From assembly GCA_003313425.1 (NCBI GenBank), contig NHZP01000100.1, positions 1 to 64,000 on the forward strand: DNA of 64,000 bases, written 5' to 3'. Positions within the stretch are counted from its first letter, which is position 1. Each line of letters starts with the position of its first letter. Source of the stretch: Pseudopyrenochaeta lycopersici (taxonomy: Eukaryota > Ascomycota > Dothideomycetes > Pleosporales > Pseudopyrenochaetaceae). The notes under the pieces are model-generated. The model ran no database searches. It was not told the DNA's origin and worked only from the letters and a program-made list of their open reading frames with translations. Made by a program: the position numbers and the translations under genes. Below, in pieces: positions 1 through 11,055 of the stretch.

Positions 1-644
1 CTACTAACGCTCTAAGGCAATGATATGCACTTCTCAGAGCAAGAGCACCGTATTACTGACATGCGGCCCAACTTGTCATTAAGTTCCACGTGTGGAGAAC
101 TACCAGACGCAACGGCCACGCATTTCCCACACAGGAAAAGTCTCCTTGGGGAGATCTCGCCTGTCCCCTTCCTAAGCGCGGTGCGTAGCTGCGCGTAGGC
201 TACGGATTGAGAGCGCTGTCCATAGTCTACGACCGATAGCAAGGCCATTCAAGCCATGCCATACGATGCAGCTCCACGGCAAACCGCTGTCGTGGGTTTC
301 TGCAGCAGAACCGCTCACGGCGTGCGGGTATGCACAATGCGCCGAAGTGAGGCACAGCAGCCACGCTACAGCGCTGACAGAGGGCTACCAGCGTAATTGT
401 GCGTGGATCCTTGCTGCAAAATTATGTTCTGGTAGCTCGCCTTGCGAGCGGTGGCCGGCCCCCGTCCCAGATACTCCCATAACGAACTTTGCCCTGTCGA
501 GAGTATAAGGGACAGAGCTAGTCAAATGTCCAGCAAATGATGCATCATGCACTACGAATCACCACCGAGTCTGAGGGAGCGCATGGGAACAGAGTCGCCC
601 GTTTCCGTATTTCGAGCATCTCCAACACAGCCGTCTTCCACAGC

Positions 645-1542
645 ATGGACGACTCTGTTCGAAGAAAGCGTGAGAATAACCGAATAGCGCAGAGGACATA
701 CAGAAAGAAACGGAGTCAGGGATACGTTGCTGCGAGCAATGGCCGGCCCGGTCGACCCAGGGCCCCAGGAACGTGGCTACAGGGCGGTATGTTGCACATG
801 TTCCCGATGCGTGGAGTGAGGTAGCGGCCTGACATTTCCAAAAGAGCCCCAGGAAGTCCTGGAGCAGCCGCACCAGAGTCTGTGTATGAGTCCTAGCAGT
901 TCGCTAGACGACCTCATCGCAACAGAGGTGTATGCAGCCCAGGCTGATGAGCAGAGCATGGCCCCGGAAGAACACGACGCAGGCTTCGATGCTCTACTCG
1001 ATGCGTTCCAAGCGCCGCCCAGCTTCACGGAGGAGCCCTGCCGCAGCGAAGTCTACGGGCAGACGACGGAGGACCACTGTGTCGAGGAAACCATGGCCGG
1101 CGGACCGAGTACCTACAAAACGTCAGTGGACGAGCACCGCCGCCACCAGGCGGCCCTTTGTCTGCGGAGTCTGTCAGAGGCCAGTCTTCCTCCGCAGGCT
1201 CCGCCCAACTTCGCGACGTGGGTCCGACCGGAAATGGTCACGGGCCGCGATAGCCTTCGCTCGGCCGCAGGTCCAGCAGCAATGTATCGAAGTCCTTGTG
1301 AGCTCCTTGCCGGTACTGGCGCGGCCGCCCAGGACGCTGTGCACTATTTTGGCCTGCCTACGCCGCCGTATACGTGTGGTGAAGCTGCTCCTCGCCTGCT
1401 GCAGGCCGCTCATTGCTGCCCCGGCGCCACCGACATCCGAGTCGACTACCACGAAGGAGCTATGGCATTCAATGGGCCGGCCACGCGAATGGGCGGGTTC
1501 CACATAGCAATGGTGTGCATCTCAGTCATGTACCAGCCGTAA
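645..1542 (+). pseudogene. bZIP-like transcription factor, frame-disrupted (left copy)
   Basis: The ATG at 645 opens a frame with the basic region RRKRENNRIAQRTYRKK. This fits the fungal AP-1/YAP-type bZIP signature (NRxAQRxYRxK), which binds DNA in the nucleus. No leucine heptad follows in that frame, which stops at 824. The rest of the likely protein lies in another frame from about 886 to 1542: acidic and Pro/Ala-rich, starting MSPSSSLDDL, as expected of an activation region. A one-base shift or unrecognised intron between about 710 and 780 is needed to join the parts. This copy also has extra bases at 828 and 843 relative to the other arm. It is a decayed gene or one spoiled by sequencing errors. 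The bZIP call rests on the basic region only. Confidence 0.55.
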
Positions 1543-2457
1543 GCATGTTACTCACCCGTCACGTCCCAGTTTGCATCATCAAGCACATTCTCAAGATATT
1601 AGCACGTCTGAGACGGTCATGTCTATAAGTAACTACGGTGTTGCGGTGGTCGTGATCGCCTTGTCTCGAAGTGAAGCTCGTAGTATCCGTAGGCTTTGCG
1701 ATCAGACATGATTGCGCCGTAATCCACCATCAGCCACAATCTTCACAGTACGGTGCATCTCTTCCTGTTACCCTAATACTTGGCTCTGGGGTGCCCATAC
1801 ACTGTAAAGGCACGCTACGTGATCTGAACATTCCTTTTCATTCGATTCAGCCAAACTCCATGCGCGTAGGATGTTGGGTGCCCATTTGTCCTGTGGCAGA
1901 CTGCTGTTTTCCAACGCTGGGAGCTCTCTTGGCAAGCCCACTTGGCCTATCGCGGCCTGCCTGCTGCCTCCACTGCTTCTTCTAGCAGAATCAGCAGAAC
2001 CAATGTAGGTGTCACCCCGTGAAACAACTCGCCAATGATGCACTCCATATCATCCTCGCGTTCTTGTAGACAGGCGAAGCGGTCCCCTGCCCCGCTTCGC
2101 AAGACCAACCACACTCCACCTAAACGCTAAGGAGCAGCAAGTGCGTGCTTATCCAATATCTCTTTCTTGAAGATAATTTTCTTCAATTATTGATTGATAG
2201 TATCGTGGGAGAATCCAGTGGATGCGCAGTTAAATTTCCAGCGATATGTGCCAGTCATTTATTGGAACTTGCTGTCACCAGAGCTGAGCTGCCTCGCGCC
2301 GCGGTCGTAGTTTATGACCGCCCCATCGGATCACGCCTGTGACGTGAAGGTTTTCTATATCAACTCGATACTCATTTTGTTTTTGAAGAAATTTTAGGCA
2401 CTTTCTCACATTATCAGTCGTCTTGTTGTCTTCCTACAATATCTCGTCTGGGTCACG

Positions 2458-3382
2458 ATGACGCTACAGACATCACCCGCACCTAATGTACTTGGTACCA
2501 TTGCAGCAGTATGCTGGTGCATTAATTTGCTGCCACAGATCTATCGGAATTATCGAAAAAAAAACACAGAAGGGCTGCCTCCCTCATCGCTGATGCTTTG
2601 GGCATCTTCTGGTGTTCCTTCGGGTGTATACGCAATTACCCAACAATTCAGTGTTGCCCTTGTAGTTCAACCTCATTGCTTTACTTTCTTGTGCGGAATC
2701 TCTTGGGCACAATATTTAGTGTATGGGCGGTCGGTTTCTCTCAGTTCCATTCACCGGTATCGATTGCCGTACGCGCTGACACCGTGACAGAAGATACAGT
2801 AAACTTAAAGCCATGGTGTTATTAGTGACTGTCGCATTACTCTTTACCGCAGTCGAGATTGGGCTCCTTATCGCCGTTCAACGTGCACGCAAACTTCTTT
2901 GGCCTATTGGGGCGATTGCCTGCGGCCTTGACTTGCTCGGTTTCGTACCCATTCCGTTTGAGCTCATAAAACGCCGTGGCCGCGTTATAGGCATCGATTT
3001 TTTGTTCCTTGGAATTGATTGCTGTGGGTTCCTTTTTTCACTTTTAGCACTTGCTACTCAGCGCAAATTCGACATGCTTTTTGGAATCACATCCGCGCTT
3101 TGGTAAGTCAAGATCATCTGAGAGTTCACTGGGCTAATTTTGTACAGCTGCGCTATTGAGATGGGCGTGCAGATGTCCCATCTCATATGGCTGTTCCGTA
3201 CTCGGAACATTCGAAAGCGTGCGAAAGAAGCTGGAAGGACTTTCGATGATTATGATGATGGTGTTCAGTGGCAGGCTAAAGGGATTGACTTACAGAAGTT
3301 ATTGCTTAACGTCTTGTGGGTCAAAGCAGTAATGACAATTGATAGCGAGGTAGAAGAACACAGAGCCAAGAACACAGTGTAG
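2458..3382 (+). CDS. PQ-loop repeat membrane protein (left copy)
   Basis: Three exons, 2458-2720, 2791-3102 and 3148-3382, with introns of 70 bp (GTATGG..ACAG) and 45 bp (GTAAGT..ACAG), give a 269-aa protein. The first PQ-loop is INLLPQIYRNYRKKNTEGLP, preceded by the conserved NVLGTIAAVCWC helix. The second half has GFVPIPFELIKRRGRVIGID, then SHLIWLFRTR near the C terminus, the usual layout of fungal PQ-loop proteins. About seven hydrophobic segments are visible. The family (cystinosin, YPQ, SWEET-like) sits mostly in vacuolar/lysosomal or other membranes and exports amino acids or related solutes; the substrate here is unknown. The reading frame is intact in both arms. Confidence 0.85.
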
Positions 3383-3529
3383 TGTAGCAGAAATACGAAA
3401 TACGACCACTAACTTTCGAACCTTTGAATAGCCGAAGTAGGCAACATAGTCATCGGTGATGTAGCTGAAAGACGAATATTTTGAGATGATATCCTTAGCA
3501 CCTACCTGACGTAGGACTATTACTGCCAC

Positions 3530-3709
3530 ATGTTGCCGATCCAGGCATCCGATCTGCTTTTTAACGAGGAAACGATTGCAGTCATAGATCTCGCTTCGGG
3601 GAACGACGGGTTCCCCATAATCATTGAAGCAGTAACGAAGAAGGAAGAGGTATTAAGGAAAATGCACAAGGGCCCCTGCTCCTCACCATCCTGCAGGGTC
3701 CCGGAATAA
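3530..3709 (+). other. Small 59-codon ORF, unassigned (mirror at 39888-40067, minus)
   Basis: The ORF opens MLPIQASDLLFNEETIAVID and is hydrophilic in its second half, with a well-mixed composition that looks protein-like. It lies between the PQ-loop gene and the DUF829-like remnant. I recognise no family and see no convincing splice sites. It could be a gene fragment or chance. Confidence 0.25.
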
Positions 3710-3724
3710 CCTGATCCTGCTGCC

Positions 3725-4394
3725 ATGTCTTTCCAAAACGCTAATCAGCGAACCATCACACCGTCAACATCAACAGCTGCAGCTCTACAACGCCCTGGCT
3801 GGGACTATGTTGTCGATGAAATCGCTCAAGGCCATAAACTCGCTCCATAAGCGTAGCAAAAACATTGGGACCGTTGGTCGATCCAGGAGCGCTAGCGGCG
3901 CTTGACGATCAGAACATCCTTCCAGAAGGTTTGCGCTCACTACGCCATCAATATGGGAATACACTCCGCCTGCTACGTATGTCCTTACATACTCGCCCTC
4001 TCTGATAATGCTATGCACATGGACTGAAGCTCAAAATAGGGTACATCGAAGTACACAGCAATCTATCAGAAGCTCTTCCTATTGGCACGGATTATGGTTA
4101 TTACTACTACTGTTAAAGATCTATGCTTCCGCAACTCACAACGGAAGCAAGAATGTCTGAAGCCTGCTGTTGAACATATCAGCGACGACGAAGGCATCTT
4201 AATGCATGTTTTCTCTGAGGGGGCAAGCAATAAAGCATGCGAATTGGCGGACGCATATTACAAGCTTACCAGCAAGCGGCTACCTACGCTACCTTCGCCT
4301 CTGCAACGCACTCAACAAGTCTCTTCCTTCTTTTCCTGTGTTTCGGCAAACTAGCCTGTTCTTCGGCAGTGCAGTGCTTGGAGCAAGGGTTTGA
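3725..4394 (+). pseudogene. DUF829 (TMEM53/PaxU-like) protein remnant (left copy)
   Basis: Three pieces in different frames match the order of fungal DUF829 proteins. First, an N-terminal piece from ATG 3725 ends at a stop near 3847. Second, a piece reads SIWEYTPPATYVLTYSPSLI then MLCTWTEAQNRVH. Third, a piece contains YQKLF, ARIMVITTTVKDLCFR and the family landmark ILMHVFSEGASNKACELADA. DUF829 proteins are alpha/beta-hydrolase-like; one relative sits in fungal secondary metabolism clusters. At least two frameshifts and a truncated C terminus make this a pseudogene. The same lesions are in the other arm. Confidence 0.6.
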
Positions 4395-5094
4395 AAGAAA
4401 CTTTATTACTAGGTCACGGCAACGCATCTTAGACACTACATCACACTATAGAGACCAACCTAGAGTAAACTTGGTGGTATATTTCCGTTGGCGGAGATAC
4501 ACGACGGGCGTGCTGCAGCTGAGTCGCGCAGCTGAGTTGCGCAGCTGAGGAGAGCGGTTATAGAAGCACTCGGGTTTGCCCTTCGTCGTGCGCCTCTTCA
4601 TTGCTGTCGCTGCGGGCTTCGTCGGAAGTGGTTTGCAGCATATCTGTCGTGGAGGTTCGACAGTTCCATTGGTGCAGTCCACGACAACACATTTCCGAAT
4701 AGGGCTGTTTCAACGGTGGTCTATAGTACACCTCATCTTCAATTAGAAGATTCATGTAACCGCGCATTGGACATGGAAGTAAAGCTATTATGATTAACCG
4801 TTTCAGCCACACATGCCCGATGGTGTAATCGTCGTGCTCGCCATGATCATGCCTTGTAGACACTCCGTCATTGTGCATTGTTGCTGATCGCCATGCCGAT
4901 GGCAGCCGTGAATATGCTCCTCTCAGCTTCTAAGCTGTTCCATCTCCCACAATCCTGTGTGCATTTCTTGATCTGACAACATCTCGGCACGGCGAGGACA
5001 AGCGGTGCTGCGAACAAACTTTTGGCGGGTGATTGTTTAAGCTGGGGAAGAGGAGAGTGCATTTGCTAAGCTCGTCAAAGATACGCATCGATTT
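4395..5094. other. No recognisable gene (mirror 38503-39202)
   Basis: Only overlapping short frames on both strands, none resembling a known family. A small direct duplication (CTGAGTYGCGCAG, repeated around 4520-4547) is the only local structure noted. Confidence 0.5.
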
Positions 5095-5575
5095 ATGATG
5101 TATCATAAAGGAGCGATTGAAAATAGTGCTCTCCAGGCGTATGCATCTGCTCTATTGTTCAGTCGAAGGAAGAGTTTGATCAGCACGAAGAGCCAGATTA
5201 GATCACTGTCATACCGGCTATGGGCGACAGCTGGCGCGTGCCTGCTCGATGACCATGGTAGTGCGGTCATATCCGTCGCCTTTGCGCACGACTCAACCCT
5301 GCTCGCATCAGCGTCGCATGACAATAGAGTACCTTAAATCAGTCTAGTATAACGATGAGGTTGCATCACCCTCTTAATTGTAAAGGGTCTAGGCGCGCTC
5401 TGCGCATCTAAGCATTATCAACTACAGAACTCGAGACGTTTACTGATCGCTAATTTGTAGCAGTTCGAAAGGTGCTTATCTTAATTGCTATCCTAGACTT
5501 TGGCTACAAAATGTGAACCTGTACAGAGTGTGGGACTGTGATTTCAGGAAGCAGCTCATCCCTTAATCAGGGCGG
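5095..5575 (+). pseudogene. NACHT/WD40 (NLR-like) remnant (left copy)
   Basis: The frame 5095-5337 contains LQAYASALLFSRRKSLIS. This matches the linker between NACHT and WD domains of fungal HET-E-like NLRs (typically LQxYxSALxFSPxxS). It continues into SAVISVAFAHDSTLLASASH, a clear WD40 blade start. After the stop, VWDCDFRKQL near 5527-5560 looks like a blade end. Everything upstream (effector, NACHT) and further blades are missing. Family members act in non-self recognition and cell death in fungi. This is only a fragment of roughly 80-100 codons and cannot function as one. Confidence 0.6.
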
Positions 5576-6190
5576 TATTAAGGGGAGCAGCGCGACCTAC
5601 ATGAAGTTTCCAGTACCATTACGTGAAGCAATTGTTGAAAACTTGTGCATCACCATGCATGGGGGTGCCCACATGAGAAGGCCGGCAGGTTGGCAGGACA
5701 CGATGAATACCACAGGAGCTGCGCCTATGCTTTCTTCGCTTTCACGACTACGATTCGGACGGGGTATGTTATCGCCCACGGGATGCAATCTCCTGCAGCA
5801 GCTATTGCCAAAGGAAAGCGTATTTTTTTGTCAACGCGCTCACATTTTTGTCTACACAGGATGAATATGTGTCACGGAACGTGGTCCACAGCAGTAACCG
5901 GGGTCCGCTTCACACCAGGGGCCTCTAAAGTCTCGCATATCGTTCTTACCTATCAGGACTTTGACAGAGCGCATAGAAAGCATAACTCCTATCTCGTCTC
6001 GATTTTCTGCTTCAATAACCTCAAATCAGTGCGTCATCTTGTCATGTATGTTATTTTCGTGGTGATGCCGGTTGTTCCCGCTACAGGTGGATGCAGGTTA
6101 TGTTACATGTAACTTTAATTACTATCTATCGAAAGTACTTTGTATCGATGCACCAGCTGAACTGATAGAGAAAGTTGCTTAAGTTTACCT
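5576..6190. other. No recognisable gene (mirror 37407-38021)
   Basis: Contains open frames of up to 155 codons (5645-6112, plus) that resemble nothing I know. They overlap equally long frames on the other frames and strand. I treat them as chance. Confidence 0.4.
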
Positions 6191-7107
6191 TTAAAAGTTC
6201 ATAGCTACTTTAAGAAATTGCTGTGCGTTAAATACCTCTCCATTATAAAACGGACGCACCTCTTCTAATAAGGTCGCAGTCGTGGAGCTTTCATTTTGGC
6301 ACATTTGAACTACTTTAACTAGCTTCTTTCCGTAATGTGGTGGGATTGGCCGAGGACGTTCGGTGTATAGCTGCCTTGCGCATAGTTCATAGATTGTGCG
6401 ACCTAGTGCCCGTATATCGGTCTGTAATTCGTGAGGACGACTAACTTCGTATGTAAAGCCGCCTAGTTTTACTACAAAGTTATCGCAAAGAAAGACTATT
6501 AAATAAGTATAGTATACCGTTATAAACTTTAATAACAACTTACTATTTTCAGGTCTAACATCCCCGTGTACAATCCTAGCACTTTTAGGAACGTCTCTTG
6601 TCTTAATGTCGTCGCTACTACGTGGCGGACTTTCCCCATAATGACACACGTACAAAGCATTTAGCAGCTGCCACAATATTCTCCAGATTAGGCCCTCCAC
6701 TAAATCCGTCTCTAGATTATCTATTAACGTTTTTAGGGTTCCTTTGTTACAGTATTCCATGTAGATATGCGTTTGTTGAGAAAGCGCAACGTACTCGAAA
6801 CCTATACACTGAATAATGTTTGGATGCCGAGCTAGTCCTTTTAGGAGTTCTAGTCTACTATTTAAGTTTTGATTGTGATCCGCCTGCGTGGTGTCCTGAA
6901 CCTCCTCACGATAGAATATCTAATAAAGTTAGAAACTGTAGAACAGACCAAGAAAAGATACGCACCTTATCAGTTAACCTTTCTTTTACCTTTCGAATGG
7001 TTTTAGAGCTGTTAGAATCTAAACATTGTTAGTAAATAATATTCTTGAAGAATAGATCTAATTTCTAATTTACCAAGCAGTTTTAGCACCTCGTAATAGT
7101 TATCCAT
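6191..7107 (-). CDS. Nek/NIMA-like pseudokinase (left copy)
   Basis: Minus-strand mirror of the gene modelled on the right arm: four exons, 255 aa. It is closely related to the NIMA-like kinase in the spacer but lacks catalytic features. The glycine loop is lost, the VAIK lysine is Glu (YREEV), HRD is HGD with KPEN as RPEN, DFG is GGF, and the activation segment with the GTPxFMxPE motif is deleted. The frame and three introns are nevertheless intact, so it could be expressed as a catalytically dead binding protein. Otherwise it is a young pseudogene. The region is AT-rich compared with neighbouring genes. Confidence 0.7.
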
Positions 7108-7876
7108 ATGGTAAGAGAACTGTGGTTGCACATGTCCACTAACAAAGCTACATCTTATACTTGTATTGCAAAAAACTTGACAAATACGAAACGAACTTAA
7201 ACGACTAGTGATCTACATCTACTAAGCTGTTGGGTTGACTCTCGATCTGAGGCTAACCTTCTAGTAATACAACACGGCTGTTAATGATAGCGCATGCACA
7301 ATCGCTACTTAGGTAGGTTCTGTACAGTATGCTATTCTTTTACACAGCTACCAAAACATCACGATCTGTGCTGAACAGGCCACCCGAGAAAATACTTTGA
7401 TGTTTAATTGAACCTTAGCGGGCATGAGTCAGCCAATGCCCTGTTTAATTGTCTAGCTAGTTAATAAATTCAAAAGGCGCAGTAGCGATAAAACAGATCA
7501 TAATTCGTGCGCATATAGAGTAGACGTAGAGATAGCATCTGAATAGAAATCACTCCTACGATTCGCCCTAGATCACCGTGATTCGCTTTGATTTCGTAGT
7601 TGCAAAACTAATGCTGATGTCGGGCTTCGGTGCCATAATTGCGCCGTCAAGGCCGCTGGCAGAAGAGGACTCGCTCAGCTCAGTGAACGCGGGTAGGGAG
7701 GCGAAATTAATGGGGTTGCCGTCAGGTCGCACACGTATAATGTTGGAATCGAAAAAAGCTTGTGTTGACGCAAAGAGCATATGTTCTTGAGGCCTCGTTG
7801 CTAGAGAATTCGCTAGTAGAGGTGGCCAGGGCAAGGAGAGGATGCGGGTCGAAGCGGGTGGCTTGAGCGAGGCGAG
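7108..7876. other. AT-rich intergenic stretch, no gene seen (mirror 35721-36489)
   Basis: Low-GC sequence upstream of the pseudokinase. The longer open frames at 7568-7834 overlap on both strands and resemble no family I can name. The pseudokinase promoter should lie just above 7107 on this strand, but I see no distinct element. Confidence 0.4.
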
Positions 7877-8236
7877 TCAGGACTTGTCTCTGCAGTTGGC
7901 GCTGAGGGCGTGGCACCCAGGTGAGAACCTGGAGAGCTTCTCCGCCACGTCATCATAGAGGTGTGTCCAGTACTCAGGCTTAGAGCCAGGTTTCCCCGCC
8001 AGCTCGCGGCACTCGTCCCGGTACAGCGCTGCGAGCTGACTGACCTTGTCTGCTCATTCTTTTGTCTGGGCGTTACTCCTGTCATTCTCCTCAATGGTAG
8101 AAGTTTCACCGCGTGTGTGGGCGGTGGCGGCGGCTAGAAGAGCGGGTGGTGGGCAATCGCGAATATCGCGTAGACCTCTAGGGGGGAGCGCTTCAATATC
8201 GGGCGGAAGAGTATGGACGACATCCACGAGGCTATT
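7877..8236 (-). pseudogene. Possible retrotransposon gag relic (mirror 35361-35720, plus)
   Basis: Reading the right-arm plus strand, one frame with a single internal stop contains PRGLRDIRDCPPPALLAAA, then VSQLAALYRDECRELAGK. The second resembles the 'LAxLYxDExKYxG' region of copia-type gag proteins common in Pleosporales. No protease, integrase or reverse transcriptase is seen nearby and no LTRs were found. The match is from memory of the family and is weak. Confidence 0.3.
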
Positions 8237-9087
8237 AGCGGCGCAATGTTGCCATATTATGAGCTTCTTTTAGTTGGGCTGCAGGAGCGCGAACGACTTA
8301 ATGTCACGCAGTCTCGAGCTGTCACGAGCTGTCTGACATAGTGTCCGGTACCAGAGCATCGTTAACGGGCAGGTAATTGCAGAATTCGAAGCGGGGGTAC
8401 GGCTCGCAGGGACGTTGCCCATCCAGGTAACTTAGTACTGTACATATCTATCTGCCATGATTGTGCATAAGTTTGATCAAGATACCGTTACAATGTGGAG
8501 ATAGCCGTTGCCAAGCGCTAGAGACGGAAGTGGTTAGCATAGTGTCGCACTGGATGTGCTAAAACGATGAGAGTTGAGGTAATGATGATAAACAGCAGCG
8601 TTGTATTGATTGATGTTGTGTCTGAAGTGTGGGGTACTCCAACCCGCAGATTTACATGCAGCATCACAGCTGGATTACTCATACAGATGTTTCCTGGCCT
8701 GCGACACAAAGCCCTGCCAAGTGTTGAATGAGCATTACCAGCTAACTTGAAAAGTCCATTGATTGCAACATCCCGGATTCGATGGCAAAGACGTTTTGGC
8801 TTTGATTACTGTTGTAACGAAAGTCTACACTTATTCACATCAACAACTAAGCAGGCTGCTCTGGTAGTAATGAAAAGCGCTAATGATAATACTAGGTCAC
8901 GATACGCAGCATCTAACTACGAACTACACCAGCAGCTCCTGACACCTATTGTCGCAAGCCAGGCATGGCCTCGGAATCCAATATGGATGCAACAAGGATG
9001 AACTGCATTAGTAATCTTGTCGTGGGGTTCCTGTAGATAAGCTAGGCCAGAGTGCTCGACACAATAGACACACAACACTGCATTTTA
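8237..9087. other. No recognisable gene (mirror 34510-35360)
   Basis: Short frames only. A repeated CTGTCACGAGCTGTC-type sequence at 8316-8336 is the one local feature. Confidence 0.4.
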
Positions 9088-9377
9088 CAGTCACTAGCGA
9101 AACCGGCTTCCCCTCGAACACAGCTGCAACACAGTTTTACGCGGGTCAGCAGACAGGGGGCCTGACCCTACTTTCCACATCTAGCGAAGCGCCAAACGTC
9201 AGCATCACGTGCGTAGCGTTTTCATAGAAGTTCTCACCCAGAAGAAATGAGCACATGATGCTTATGATTAGCCCTTCGCCTCATAGGGAAAGGTGGGGAC
9301 TTGGCCCCTTGACCGCTGACCCGCGTAAACCTGTGTTGCAGCTGTGTTCGAGGGGAAGCCGGTTTCGCTAGTGACTG
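9088..9377. mobile_element. 290-bp foldback MITE with TA target duplication (mirror 34220-34509)
   Basis: Begins CAGTCACTAGCGAAACCGGC and ends with its reverse complement. The outer 63 bp of both ends pair with one mismatch, and pairing continues imperfectly toward the centre. TA flanks both ends (9086-9087 and 9378-9379), as for Tc1/mariner/pogo-type elements. No coding capacity. Related but diverged ends occur at 25306-25542 and near 16143-16185 in the spacer. Confidence 0.85.
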
Positions 9378-9692
9378 TAGTAGAGACCCCAGCGATGGGC
9401 AGGCACCTCTACGTGGTGCTGGGGATTAGTACTCAAGTAGTGGCGGCTGCTTGAGGAAGCTAAGATCTGCCTAGAAGAGATGGAGAGGTGGAGCGCGGAA
9501 AGGTGAAGAAATGGGAAGGGTGGAAAGGTGGAAGGATGGCACAGCGATGCCGATAACATAGGAATACCGCAGGCCCCAACGAGGCTCAAAGTTCGTGAAT
9601 GAAATGGAACAACCCAATGTAACTACAATAGTTATAACCACAGTAGTGGTAGCCTGCATATCCTACGGGAGAGGTCGGGGTAAATGAATTAT

Positions 9693-9723
<31 letters not shown>

Positions 9724-9769
9724 AAGAAGAAGAAGAAGAAGAAGAAGAAGAAGAAGACTGTAGTAGAGA
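9373..9769 (+). mobile_element. SINE-like insertion with AAG tail and 14-bp flanking duplication (mirror 33828-34224)
   Basis: The 14-mer GACTGTAGTAGAGA occurs at 9373-9386 and again at 9756-9769. Between the copies lie about 307 bp of non-coding sequence followed by 21 AAG units running straight into the second copy. Body, simple-repeat tail and long target duplication are the hallmarks of LINE-mobilised short retroposons. The 5' end can form hairpins (CCCCAGC..GCTGGGG; CTCAAG..CTTGAG). I could not identify convincing pol III A and B boxes. The first duplication copy overlaps the end of the foldback MITE, so this insertion is younger. Confidence 0.55.
9694..9756. repeat. (AAG)21 microsatellite (mirror 33841-33903)
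   Basis: Pure AAG repeat of about 63 bp, at the same length in both arms. In the other reading direction it creates a spurious poly-leucine frame. Microsatellites mutate fast, so equal copy number in both arms argues for a very recent duplication, ongoing gene conversion or an assembly copy. Confidence 0.95.
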
Positions 9770-9869
9770 GACAAAATTCTGCAAGCTACTTAAGCGTTTC
9801 ATATAGCAAAGTAATCGGCGGAGGACGAGGTGTTGATGATTAAGTCGTCTCTTTGAATCATCATAAGCT

Positions 9870-10829
9870 TTACGCTAGAGCTTCCCTCAACGTCTCCGTT
9901 GTGAACGGGTCTCCGGCAATGAGCATGAGACCTGTAATTTTCTCTGCCTTATGGTTGTCCTCTATGATCTTCTGCCGAAAGTTCTTTGTTGTAATCTGAA
10001 TGCCTTCAGAAAGAGATCTTATAGAGCATTGCTTCTTCCGTATGATGTCATGTAGATTAAGCCATTCTTGACCATGAGTAACATTATTAGCTGCACAGGA
10101 ACTTTGTTTGTGGCTTTCTCCGCAGGGCCAACCACCCTCATAGAGGACCGGGGAAATGCAGTTATACATATCGTCTGTATCTTTACTAATCGCCTCCTCG
10201 CTAGCTTCTTTCCAGAGTGACCAGTCAATCATGACTATGTCAGGCATCAGTGGCACTTCTCTGCCTGGGTAGCGAAGCATGATGTTCTTGCGATTAACGT
10301 CTGCACGAACAAGTTTACATTCCTCGTGTAGGAAGTGAAACGCTCTAGCAACTTGGTCAACTAGATGGAATGCTAGTTCCTCGGGAACAGGCTGCATAGC
10401 CGTCTTGGTGGTGTCAAAGAGAGTTTCGAGTGTCATCCCCGACATTATTGGCTCTATACTGTACCAAGGCAAGTCTGATGTGTTGAACTCGTAGAGTTCA
10501 GCAAAATAGTGTCGAATTGGATTTTTCATATTCTTCCATACACGTCTCATAGCCTCAATCTCCGCGATCAGCCGTCTGGCGCTGTCTCTGATGCCAGATG
10601 GACATCCCGGGCGACATACCTTGACAGCTCTTATCTTTTGAAAGGCTTCTTTATTATCGTACTCTATTAGCTTTCTTGCCATTCTAGTCCTTTCTACTTG
10701 AAATTCAGGCTTGGTAAGAGCGTATATGACTACACCGAAAAACCCTATCCCAGCTATACGAATAGGCTCAAAACGAGCCTCGAAACTCTTTTGGGATACT
10801 TCTTGTGGAGAGCAATGTACACAGTCCAT
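9870..10829 (-). CDS. Atypical protein kinase-like protein (left copy)
   Basis: Mirror of the right-arm gene: 319 aa from the first in-frame ATG, single exon, intact. Protein-kinase fold landmarks are present but divergent (AVK, RADxNRKN, DWS). See the right-arm entry for residue positions. Its function is unknown. It lies inside the duplicated arm with the Nek-like pseudokinase, so each arm has two kinase-fold genes. Confidence 0.6.
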   Translation of the reverse strand: MDCVHCSPQEVSQKSFEARFEPIRIAGIGFFGVVIYALTKPEFQVERTRMARKLIEYDNKEAFQKIRAVKVCRPGCPSGIRDSARRLIAEIEAMRRVWKNMKNPIRHYFAELYEFNTSDLPWYSIEPIMSGMTLETLFDTTKTAMQPVPEELAFHLVDQVARAFHFLHEECKLVRADVNRKNIMLRYPGREVPLMPDIVMIDWSLWKEASEEAISKDTDDMYNCISPVLYEGGWPCGESHKQSSCAANNVTHGQEWLNLHDIIRKKQCSIRSLSEGIQITTKNFRQKIIEDNHKAEKITGLMLIAGDPFTTETLREALA

Positions 10830-11055
10830 AGCAGAGGTTCTAGACGAACTTAAACATAACAGTACTGTATTGTGGCGGTTACTGGAGCTCAATTGAAGCC
10901 GCGCTTGCAGAAATAGAATCGCTGAAGCCAGGAGAAGCTCCCTCGTACACGAGACTTGTTTTGATAGAGCGTGTATATGGCGACCGCTTTGCCGTACTGA
11001 AGAGGGCGGCCTAAGTAGCCAGGGTGTGAGTGTCAAAGCATTTGCAGGGGTTGGT

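Noticed and set aside
1..300. Telomere or subtelomere end at the left edge
   Set aside because: No TTAGGG-type repeats; the sequence is ordinary and also present internally at the right arm's outer end.
932..1507. 191-codon Arg-rich frame overlapping the bZIP-like gene (mirror 42088-42663)
   Set aside because: Shadow of the adjacent GC-rich reading frame; composition is Arg/Ala/Pro-biased and no family fits.
5645..6112. 155-codon plus-strand frame in the arm
   Set aside because: No homology recognised and no start context; neighbouring DNA is pseudogene debris.
9586..9774. Frame with a long run of leucines
   Set aside because: It is the translation of the AAG/CTT microsatellite, not a membrane protein.
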